Of a stretch of 21,201 bases of DNA, positions 1 through 5,116 are shown piece by piece. Within the stretch, counting starts at the first letter, position 1. The number at the start of each line of letters is the position of its first letter. The stretch lies in contig JAVHPX010000012.1 in assembly GCA_036170795.1 (NCBI GenBank), positions 1 through 21,201 on the forward strand, in the 5' to 3' direction. The notes beneath the pieces are model-generated. The model did not search any database and was not told where the DNA came from. It worked only from the letters and a program-made list of their open reading frames with translations. The position numbers and the translations under genes are program-made. The DNA comes from UBA8515 sp036170795 (GTDB lineage: Bacteria; Patescibacteriota; Minisyncoccia; Phycocordibacterales; UBA9973).

Positions 1-49
1 TCGCCTTTTTTAGTCTAGGCATCCACCATATACTCTTAATTTCCTATTA
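1..49 (-). rRNA. 23S ribosomal RNA, 5' end (partial)
   Basis: Read on the minus strand, the first bases contain TAAGAGTATATGGTGGATGCC followed shortly by AGGCGA, which matches the conserved start of bacterial 23S rRNA (E. coli TAAGCGTACACGGTGGATGCC, then AGGCGA). Only the extreme 5' end is present; the rest lies to the left of the window. The mature 5' end is placed near position 49 by aligning with the E. coli start and is uncertain by about 10 nt. A small hairpin (TTTCC/GGAAA, 40-54) overlaps the boundary. Confidence 0.88.
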
Positions 50-347
50 GGAAATCTGAAAACCATCTTCATTTCTCTTACGAGAAAATCAGACAATGCA
101 CACATCCTCGGGAACCGCTTCCTCTAATGTATGTACATCTTTTTTATTATTGCGTTCTGTTTCCGACTCTGATTGAAAAGACCCTGACAAAAAATTGTTA
201 GGATAACAGTGAGTCGGAACAGCATTCAGTTTTCAAATATCATATTCGATGCCTCAAAAGAAAAATCCGCCTTTTGGCGGACAAAGCGAAACCAACTGGT
301 CTTACTTTTACCGCATTTTTGATTGGATTTTATTCATTAACATCGTG
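50..347 (-). other. Structured leader upstream of 23S rRNA, no 16S gene
   Basis: This non-coding stretch lies between the 23S 5' end and a minus-strand promoter. It contains a 9-bp inverted repeat TTCCGACTC (161-169) / GAGTCGGAA (211-219) enclosing about 40 nt, and a short hairpin TTTCTC/GAGAAA (71-86). Such stems resemble rRNA precursor processing structures. I see no tRNA and no 16S 3' end (no anti-Shine-Dalgarno CCTCCTTT on the minus strand) here or further upstream before the next protein gene. Confidence 0.55.
257..281 (-). terminator. Terminator-like hairpin in the 23S leader
   Basis: The stem TCCGCC/GGCGGA (266-271 with 276-281, 4-nt loop) is followed on the minus strand by a T-rich run (257-265). 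It lies about 65-90 nt downstream of the promoter at 354-382. It could end a short RNA or be read through by an rRNA antitermination complex. Confidence 0.6.
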
Positions 348-353
348 ATTAGA

Positions 354-382
354 ATAATATACGAAATGAAAAAGAAAGTCAA
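354..382 (-). promoter_or_regulatory. Sigma70-type promoter upstream of 23S rRNA
   Basis: On the minus strand, TTGACT (377-382) and TATTAT (354-359) are separated by exactly 17 bp, a near-consensus promoter. Transcription would start near 347 and run towards the 23S gene through the terminator-like hairpin at 257-281. Confidence 0.65.
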
Positions 383-390
383 GGATTTTA

Positions 391-440
391 GGTTCCTTAA
401 AGATTTGTTAGTTATGCACCATACAAATCTTTAAGGAACC
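391..440. repeat. 18-bp perfect inverted repeat
   Basis: GGTTCCTTAAAGATTTGT (391-408) and its exact reverse complement (423-440) flank a 14-nt loop. Neither side has a clear T-run, so it is not a convincing intrinsic terminator. It lies just upstream of the 23S-proximal promoter and could be a protein-binding or RNA structure. Confidence 0.75.
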
Positions 441-460
441 CAAAAATACAAACCAATAAC

Positions 461-485
461 CTCCTCTAAGATTTTCTTAGAGGAG
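461..485. repeat. 10-bp hairpin
   Basis: CTCCTCTAAG (461-470) pairs perfectly with CTTAGAGGAG (476-485) across a 5-nt loop. It lies between the 18-bp inverted repeat and the terminator at 520-557, in a gap without coding potential. Confidence 0.6.
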
Positions 486-519
486 AATTTATAATGACTG
501 ATAAATATCCTTTATAGTT

Positions 520-557
520 ATACAAAAAACCCTCTATAAATAGAGGGCTTTTTGTAT
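520..557. terminator. Bidirectional terminator, copy 1 of a 38-bp repeat
   Basis: A CCCTCTAT/ATAGAGGG stem is flanked by A-rich and T-rich tracts, so it can end transcription on both strands. It lies just after the stop of the peptidoglycan-binding protein gene (minus strand). An identical 38-bp copy occurs at 1682-1719, upstream of the same gene. Confidence 0.85.
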
Positions 558-569
558 CATCACCAATTT

Positions 570-1643
570 TTATATAGGATAGATATGACCTACTAGCGTA
601 AATGGTCCATCACTGTAGTCACACGTATTCGTATTAGTAATACAGACTTTAAGTCCGTATGTGCCTGACGGAATAACTTTGTTATCAATATCTGTCATGG
701 CAATCCAATTATACGAAGTATAGTTTGAAATATTTCTATCAAGCACATACGTCGGTGATCCAAAAATTACCTGGCATGGTGCAACTAAACAATTAACTGT
801 GTGTTGTGTTTCTAAATAAATATCAACTTTCGTATTTTGGTTTCTGTTATTTATATTCCAAGTAATTGGACGTACTGAATTATAATTCCAATTCTCACCG
901 CCATTTGGAGACGTGACTGTCACGCTCGGCTGCAAAGGACTATCAGTACTAATGGTAAAAATTTGATTGCTCGAATCACAATTATTCGTGCCAGCAATAC
1001 AAACTGTAACTACATAATTATCTAACGGGATATGGTAATTATTCATGTCTGTGCCAACGATCCAATTATACGTAGTATTGCTCGGAATATTTTTATCAAG
1101 AACGTACGTAAACAATGAGAACAAAGGACAAGCATCAGAACAACCAGTAACATGTTGGGTTTGTAAACTTCCCAAATAAATATCAACTTTAGTATCTTGA
1201 TTTCCATCATTAACTTTCCAAGTAATTTGATGAGTCGAATTTATAGTCCAGTTCTCGCTGCCATTAGGTGAAAGCACAGTAGGCACGTTTTTTGGAGTAG
1301 GAACGACCACTTTATTTAAAACTGCGCGTGTTGCCACACCGACAATTCCATCGGCCTTGAGATCGTTTGTTAGTTGAAAGCGCACAACGGCATTGAACGT
1401 CTGCCGAAAAAATTTGCCATCGACAGATCCTTGTAGATATCCATCGTTAAGCAAAGATTGCTGAAGTTGATACACCTCTCCATTTGTCATACCGTAGCGG
1501 AGTGTACTTGTAAAAAGGTAGTTTTGAATCTGAGTTGTCGCTGTTGTGCTTGGTAAAAATGAATTTTGAACTTCTGCATACGATATGGTGATTCCTATAC
1601 TAAATATAAAAACTGTAATGAAAAATGTGATTATTTTATTCAT
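570..1643 (-). CDS. Exported peptidoglycan-binding protein with two Ig-like repeats
   Basis: This 357-residue protein starts with a signal peptide (residues 1-23, MNKIITFFITVFIFSIGIT then SYA-E). Residues 48-111 form a PG_binding_1-type domain (VYQLQQSLLNDGYL, then VDGKFFRQTFNAVVRFQ and DGIVGVATRAVLN), which in this family binds peptidoglycan non-catalytically. Two tandem repeats follow (about 120-233 and 241-351), each beginning SPNG(S/G)ENW and containing TKVDIYL, YVLD(K/R)NI and YNWI; these resemble the Kre9/KNH-like Ig fold of secreted proteins. No catalytic domain is visible, so it is probably a wall-associated adhesin or scaffold. The gene is a single-gene unit bracketed by identical terminators, with its own promoter. 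The ATG at 1643 lies 6 nt after a -10 box, suggesting a leaderless message. Confidence 0.85.
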   Translation of the reverse strand: MNKIITFFITVFIFSIGITISYAEVQNSFLPSTTATTQIQNYLFTSTLRYGMTNGEVYQLQQSLLNDGYLQGSVDGKFFRQTFNAVVRFQLTNDLKADGIVGVATRAVLNKVVVPTPKNVPTVLSPNGSENWTINSTHQITWKVNDGNQDTKVDIYLGSLQTQHVTGCSDACPLFSLFTYVLDKNIPSNTTYNWIVGTDMNNYHIPLDNYVVTVCIAGTNNCDSSNQIFTISTDSPLQPSVTVTSPNGGENWNYNSVRPITWNINNRNQNTKVDIYLETQHTVNCLVAPCQVIFGSPTYVLDRNISNYTSYNWIAMTDIDNKVIPSGTYGLKVCITNTNTCDYSDGPFTLVGHIYPI

Positions 1644-1649
1644 ATTGAA

Positions 1650-1678
1650 ATGCTAGCACAGCAATTCATCTTTGTCTA
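1650..1678 (-). promoter_or_regulatory. Promoter of the peptidoglycan-binding protein gene
   Basis: On the minus strand, TAGACA (1673-1678) and TAGCAT (1650-1655, with an upstream TG extension) are 17 bp apart. The -10 box ends 6 nt before the ATG, so the transcript should begin at or within a base or two of the start codon. Confidence 0.6.
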
Positions 1679-1681
1679 CGC

Positions 1682-1719
1682 ATACAAAAAACCCTCTATA
1701 AATAGAGGGCTTTTTGTAT
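1682..1719. terminator. Bidirectional terminator, copy 2 of a 38-bp repeat
   Basis: Identical over 38 bp to the element at 520-557. It lies after the stop codon of the MscS-like gene and just upstream of the -35 box of the next minus-strand gene, insulating the two units. Confidence 0.85.
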
Positions 1720-1737
1720 GTAAAATATTAAAATATA

Positions 1738-2430
1738 TTACATCTTTCCTGACATGTCATGCGAGAAACGCTCAACAGCACGACTTGCTGCTTCTTTACC
1801 TCCAAGACCAAATGCAAGACCACCTGCAATAGCAAGAGCTGCTACTAGACCAGTGAAAAGAATTTGCATAAAAGCAGTTGCTATACCAAGTTCAGATAAA
1901 GCAATGATAAACGCAAATATCCAAATTGCATAACGAGTTACAGAACCAACCATATGAGCTCCTCGCACATTTGCTGCTTGAGCAGAAGCTTGTACAAGTT
2001 TCTGCATTGCATCTGCAATAACTGTTGCGATAATAAGAACAAGTGATGCAATAATTACTTTAGGTAAGTAGAAGAGTACTGCTTCACGAAGGAAATCATT
2101 AACTTGAGTAAGACCCATAATTTCAAGTGATGCCATCAAAAATACAACGATGATAAACCATTTCACAAGACCACCAATAAATCCACCGACATTTAATTTA
2201 AGACCGGCATGATTCATAAAATCAGCTCCACCTGCACTTTCAAAAAGTTTGTTAACCTTAAGAGCATCGATCACTTGGCTAATCGCTTTGCTAACAACTG
2301 ATCCAACAATCCAACCAATTATAAATAGAATGATTGCACCCAATAAACTAGGCACAAAACTAATAAAACCAACCCATAAATTTAATAACGATTCACTAAA
2401 TATTAGTCCCCAAGAATTTATAAACATCAT
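1738..2430 (-). CDS. MscS-like small-conductance channel membrane protein (transmembrane part only)
   Basis: A 230-residue hydrophobic protein with about five predicted membrane helices (roughly 25-48, 83-108, 115-145, 160-185, 190-212). The C-terminal GGLAFGLGGKEAA matches the pore-lining TM3 motif of MscS-family mechanosensitive channels of the YnaI/CmpX type. The protein ends about 20 residues later, so the cytoplasmic beta and alpha/beta vestibule of MscS is absent. Short proteins of this type with TM-helix repeats are widespread and of uncertain gating. The ATG at 2430 (or the adjacent ATG) has no Shine-Dalgarno. A likely promoter lies in the gap upstream. Confidence 0.82.
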   Translation of the reverse strand: MMFINSWGLIFSESLLNLWVGFISFVPSLLGAIILFIIGWIVGSVVSKAISQVIDALKVNKLFESAGGADFMNHAGLKLNVGGFIGGLVKWFIIVVFLMASLEIMGLTQVNDFLREAVLFYLPKVIIASLVLIIATVIADAMQKLVQASAQAANVRGAHMVGSVTRYAIWIFAFIIALSELGIATAFMQILFTGLVAALAIAGGLAFGLGGKEAASRAVERFSHDMSGKM

Positions 2431-2503
2431 AATAGATTTGTTTGTAAAAAAATAATAATAAAGGTACCTTACAAAGCTTCGACCCTTCCAAGTACTATAG
2501 TCT

Positions 2504-2512
2504 ATTATAGCA
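2504..2512 (-). promoter_or_regulatory. Extended -10 promoter of the MscS-like gene
   Basis: TGCTATAAT on the minus strand (-10 hexamer 2504-2509 with a TGn extension) lies just after the stop of the HTH gene. No good -35 is visible. It would give a leader of about 65 nt before the ATG at 2430. Confidence 0.5.
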
Positions 2513-2520
2513 AAATATAA

Positions 2521-3138
2521 CTATTTTTTAGAAATATATGTGGATAACTGACCATTGTCGATGAGCTTATGGTGTGGTAAATCAATAACATCGCAAACCA
2601 ACTTATCATACATATCAAGACGGTATTTAAATTCTGCTGTATCAAAAACTACATAATCAAGCTCTTTCCCTATCTCTGCTTCAAGGCCCTTAATAACCTG
2701 TTGAAGTATATTTTTCTTTAATTTATCACCAACTAAAAATATATCAACTCGACTTTCTTTATCACCAATAAATACACCAGATACAATCATGAGCTTGATC
2801 TTGCCTATTGGTTTAAACCTTTGGACTAAATCTTCTTCTACAAGTAAGTGTGGGTCAACAAGTAAATCATGAATAGCCTCAAGATATTGAAATGATATAT
2901 TTAAAGACCAAGCAGAAACTTTCTTTTTTGTCCCACGATAACCATTTTTAAAAATAGTTTTCTGTTTAATAAAACCCATAGCAGAAAGTCCATTTATTTC
3001 TTTACGAACATTTACTTTAGTTACACGACTACGACTAGAGATTTCATCAATCTCAAAAGCATTTGTTTTATTTAATAAAAAAAGGCGCATAATTTTAACT
3101 CGTGCCTGACCACCAAATAGTTTTGCTAGGGTTTCCAT
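2521..3138 (-). CDS. Winged-helix regulator with nucleotidyltransferase-like C-terminal domain
   Basis: With the start at ATG 3138 the protein has 205 residues. Residues 1-70 look like a winged helix: METLAKLFGGQARVKIMRLF, then ISSRSRVTKVNVRKEINGL as recognition helix and a basic wing GYRGTKKK. Residues 115-185 (GVFIGDKESRVDIFLVGD, then DYVVFDTAEFKYRL) resemble the minimal nucleotidyltransferase fold coupled to wHTH domains in many Patescibacteria; the motif is degenerate, so enzymatic activity is doubtful. The open frame extends to 3180, but those extra codons run through a terminator palindrome and the promoter, so 3138 is preferred. Target and role are unknown. Confidence 0.75.
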   Translation of the reverse strand: METLAKLFGGQARVKIMRLFLLNKTNAFEIDEISSRSRVTKVNVRKEINGLSAMGFIKQKTIFKNGYRGTKKKVSAWSLNISFQYLEAIHDLLVDPHLLVEEDLVQRFKPIGKIKLMIVSGVFIGDKESRVDIFLVGDKLKKNILQQVIKGLEAEIGKELDYVVFDTAEFKYRLDMYDKLVCDVIDLPHHKLIDNGQLSTYISKK

Positions 3139-3147
3139 ATAAGTCAT

Positions 3148-3176
3148 AGTATACGCCAACAAAAAGCACCCTGCAA
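3148..3176 (-). promoter_or_regulatory. Promoter embedded in the rplL terminator
   Basis: TTGCAG (3171-3176) and TATACT (3148-3153) on the minus strand are exactly 17 bp apart. The -35 box lies in the 3' arm of the terminator stem. The -10 box ends 9 nt before the ATG at 3138, so the leader would be at most a few bases. Confidence 0.65.
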
Positions 3177-3199
3177 GCAAAGCTTGCAGGGTGCTTTTT
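3161..3199. terminator. Terminator of the rplJ-rplL operon
   Basis: An 18-bp perfect stem (3161-3178 with 3182-3199) has a 3-nt loop and A/T tracts on both sides, so it can act in both directions. It lies about 50 nt after the rplL stop. Confidence 0.9.
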
Positions 3200-3248
3200 A
3201 AGCTTTTCTCCCCTACTAAGGGAAGATGCCAAAAATGAATGGGTCTCT

Positions 3249-3659
3249 TTATTTTAAAGTTACTTTACCACCAGCTTCTTCAAGTTTCTTCTTGAATTCT
3301 TCAGCTTCAACTTTCTTCATACCATCTTTAAGAACTGAAGGAGCGCCATCAACAAGGTCTTTTGCTTCTTTCAAACCAAGGGCTAGAACTTCTTTAACAA
3401 CTTTCATAACTGCAATTTTCTGCTCACCAGCAGCTGTAAGTTCCACAGTGAATGTACTTTTTGCTTCAACTTCTTCCCCTGTCCCTGCTACTGCAGGACC
3501 TGCAGTAGCTACTGCGGCAGCTGAGACTCCGAACTTTTCTTCCAATACTTTTACAAGTTCATGTAAATCAAGTACTGACATCTCTTCGATTTTTGAAACG
3601 ATATCTTTGAATTTTGCAGGAACGCTAACTTTTTTATCTGTTTTTATTTCTTCTTCCAT
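3249..3659 (-). CDS. rplL: Ribosomal protein bL12 (L7/L12)
   Basis: A 136-residue protein that forms the ribosomal stalk and recruits translational GTPases. The N-terminal dimerisation helices are at about 10-45 (KDIVSKIEEMSVLDLHELVK, EEKFGVS), followed by an Ala/Gly-rich hinge (AAAVATAGPAVAGTG) and the conserved C-terminal domain (KIAVMKVVKEVLALGLKEAK, DLVDGAPSVLK, AEEFKKKLEEAGGKVTLK). The N-terminus carries about ten extra residues (MEEEIKTDKKVSVP). It is transcribed with rplJ on the minus strand after a 136-nt structured gap; no Shine-Dalgarno is visible at the ATG at 3659. Confidence 0.97.
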   Translation of the reverse strand: MEEEIKTDKKVSVPAKFKDIVSKIEEMSVLDLHELVKVLEEKFGVSAAAVATAGPAVAGTGEEVEAKSTFTVELTAAGEQKIAVMKVVKEVLALGLKEAKDLVDGAPSVLKDGMKKVEAEEFKKKLEEAGGKVTLK

Positions 3660-3674
3660 AGTAATTTGTGCGTA

Positions 3675-3764
3675 GCAAATTCTTTTATGAAAAATGTCTG
3701 GTCTCGCTCCTTTTTAGGATTTAGTGCGAGGAGATCCGAGGACTTTTTTCAAAATAGAATTTGC
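3675..3764 (-). promoter_or_regulatory. Long-range stem in the rplJ-rplL intergenic RNA
   Basis: GAATTTGC (3757-3764) and GCAAATTC (3675-3682) are perfect inverted repeats that enclose a second imperfect stem (CTCGC with GCGAG). In the transcript this would fold the gap between rplJ and rplL, perhaps tuning the higher L12 stoichiometry or RNA processing. The function is inference. Confidence 0.4.
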
Positions 3765-3795
3765 GAAGCTTTTAAATAATAATTATTTTGTGCGA

Positions 3796-4281
3796 CTATT
3801 TTGCTAGGGCTATCTGATCAAGCACCACAGCGAACGCTTTGATCGGTGAATTGATAAGATTGACGAACATACCACGCAATATCTGAAGTGGAGGGATTGT
3901 CGCAATCGACATCATCTCACTTGCATTCATATATTTACCTTCAAATACTCCTCCGATAATTGTAACATTATCTTTATGAGTCTTTTGAAAAGCAAAAACC
4001 TCACGAGCAGGTGCGAGTAAATCAGCACCGTATGCAATAGCGATCTGTCCATGCATTTCTGGAAGTTCTCCTTTTACTCCATGTGTACCAAGAGCACGTT
4101 TTAGTAGTGTCTTTTTTGCAACGACATAACCAACATCTTCTTTCTGTAAATTACGTCGAAGAATATTAACATTTGCTACTGTCAATTTATCAAACTTCAC
4201 AAAAACAACAGATTCTGCAGTTTTCAATGACTTCTCTAAACCAGCCACAAGCTCTTTCTTTTTATCTAATGTAATTGGCAT
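3796..4281 (-). CDS. rplJ: Ribosomal protein uL10
   Basis: A 161-residue protein that anchors L12 dimers to 23S rRNA. Recognisable features are the N-terminal LDKKKELVAGLEKSLKTAES helix, VVFVKFDKLTVANVNILRR, the VVAKKTLLKRAL segment and IIGGVFEGK in the rRNA-binding domain, and the C-terminal helix SPIKAFAVVLDQIA that carries L12. The length is normal for a short bacterial L10. It is first in an rplJ-rplL operon with a dedicated promoter and a leader that contains an L10-type regulatory RNA. AAGGA about 10 nt upstream of the ATG is one of the few plausible ribosome-binding sites in the window. Confidence 0.96.
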   Translation of the reverse strand: MPITLDKKKELVAGLEKSLKTAESVVFVKFDKLTVANVNILRRNLQKEDVGYVVAKKTLLKRALGTHGVKGELPEMHGQIAIAYGADLLAPAREVFAFQKTHKDNVTIIGGVFEGKYMNASEMMSIATIPPLQILRGMFVNLINSPIKAFAVVLDQIALAK

Positions 4282-4298
4282 ATTTGTTTTCCTTTTCT

Positions 4299-4327
4299 AA
4301 ATAAAAAAAATCGACCTATTAAGGCCG
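4299..4327 (-). terminator. Attenuator terminator in the rplJ leader
   Basis: On the minus strand the stem CGGCCT/AGGTCG (4322-4327 with 4312-4317, one G-U pair) is followed by a run of eight T residues, directly upstream of the rplJ ribosome-binding site. It fits transcription attenuation by L10-L12, as known in Bacillus subtilis. Confidence 0.65.
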
Positions 4328-4334
4328 TTAAGTA

Positions 4335-4404
4335 TTCCCCTCTATCCTTACTAAGGAGAGGAAGAAAACCTCAGCAGGACTTATAAATGCCTACTTTCTA
4401 CGGC
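4335..4404 (-). ncRNA. Ribosomal protein L10 leader (autoregulatory RNA)
   Basis: The minus strand carries GCCGTAGAAAGTAGG, then AGTCCTGCTGAGGT (within 4365-4404), closely matching the conserved kink-turn/L10-binding core of L10 leaders (CCGTAGACAGCAGG ... CCTGCCGAGGT in E. coli). A second hairpin follows (4335-4363, inner stem CCTTA/TAAGG) and then the attenuator at 4299-4327. Binding of the L10-L12 complex is expected to reduce rplJL expression. Confidence 0.8.
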
Positions 4405-4413
4405 TATAAAGAT

Positions 4414-4441
4414 ATACTAGCAAATAATTATAATTTGTCAA
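4414..4441 (-). promoter_or_regulatory. rplJ-rplL promoter
   Basis: On the minus strand a perfect -35 TTGACA (4436-4441) and an extended -10 TGCTAGTAT (hexamer 4414-4419) are separated by 16 bp. Transcription should start near 4407 and produce the L10 leader. Confidence 0.75.
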
Positions 4442-4455
4442 ACTTGTGAATGAAT

Positions 4456-5112
4456 TTAGTTTACAAAATGAATACTTTGTATTATTTGATCGACAATTTT
4501 TTCGTAATTTTGAATTGATTTTAATTCATCTGGAGTTAATTTTACTTCATTAACATTAGCCATTCTGTAATTCAAAATCTCATATATATCAGTTTTGTTT
4601 GATAAGTAAGTTTGTTCACGATTGTAATATTTAGTATCAAAAGTATAATCAGGAACTCCATAAATAGTAAGGTAGGCATCAAAAGTATTAAGTTTTATAT
4701 ACTTTTCTTCAATAGCTATCTGTGCTCCTTTTTCAGATTGAGGGCCTTTGTACATAAACCATTCTTTTAAAGATTTATTTTCATTATTATCATTTTTATA
4801 GTAAAAAAATTCTATAGATTTATTCTTTATTTGTATTTTTTTAAAAGCATCATTATTTTCAGCATAAACTCCTGGAATTTTTATACTCAAACTATTATTA
4901 TTTAACATACTAACTTCTAAGTCTTTTGGAATATTCAATACCATATTATCAAGTTTGAACTCTTTGGTATCAATGTTTGCTACTTTATTACTTTGAGAAC
5001 TATCTTGTTGTGTATTTATTGGTGCTTCTACTATTTTCTTTTGTTTTGTAAAAAAATAAAAACCCAAGAACATTACAAATATTAAAACAATAATTAAAAT
5101 ATTCTTTTTCAT
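4456..5112 (-). CDS. Membrane-anchored exported protein of unknown function
   Basis: A 218-residue protein with one N-terminal membrane segment (residues 4-21, NILIIVLIFVMFLGFYFF) and a Ser/Gln/Asn-rich linker. A soluble exterior part of about 165 residues follows, rich in Lys, Asn and Tyr. There is no lipobox Cys and no domain I recognise. Residues 50-75 (EFKLDNMVLNIPKDLEVSM) look like the start of a beta-rich fold. The start lies 4 nt after the stop of the 777-residue exported protein, so the two are probably cotranscribed and may work together at the cell surface. Function unknown. Confidence 0.75.
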   Translation of the reverse strand: MKKNILIIVLIFVMFLGFYFFTKQKKIVEAPINTQQDSSQSNKVANIDTKEFKLDNMVLNIPKDLEVSMLNNNSLSIKIPGVYAENNDAFKKIQIKNKSIEFFYYKNDNNENKSLKEWFMYKGPQSEKGAQIAIEEKYIKLNTFDAYLTIYGVPDYTFDTKYYNREQTYLSNKTDIYEILNYRMANVNEVKLTPDELKSIQNYEKIVDQIIQSIHFVN

Positions 5113-5116
5113 ATTT

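Noticed and set aside
50..347. tRNA genes in the 23S leader
   Set aside because: I found no T-loop GTTCGAATC-like motif or cloverleaf-compatible arms in this stretch.
249..434. Plus-strand 61-codon open frame
   Set aside because: It runs antisense through the terminator, the promoter and half of an inverted repeat upstream of 23S rRNA, and its product has no family character.
1566..1832. Plus-strand 88-codon open frame
   Set aside because: It overlaps the signal-peptide region of one gene, a terminator and the end of the MscS-like gene, all on the other strand.
3139..3180. N-terminal extension of the HTH regulator to 3180
   Set aside because: The extra codons come from the terminator stem and the promoter; METLAKLFGG at 3138 is a natural start.
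3226..3675. Plus-strand 149-codon open frame
   Set aside because: It is the Ser/Ala-rich antisense shadow of rplL.
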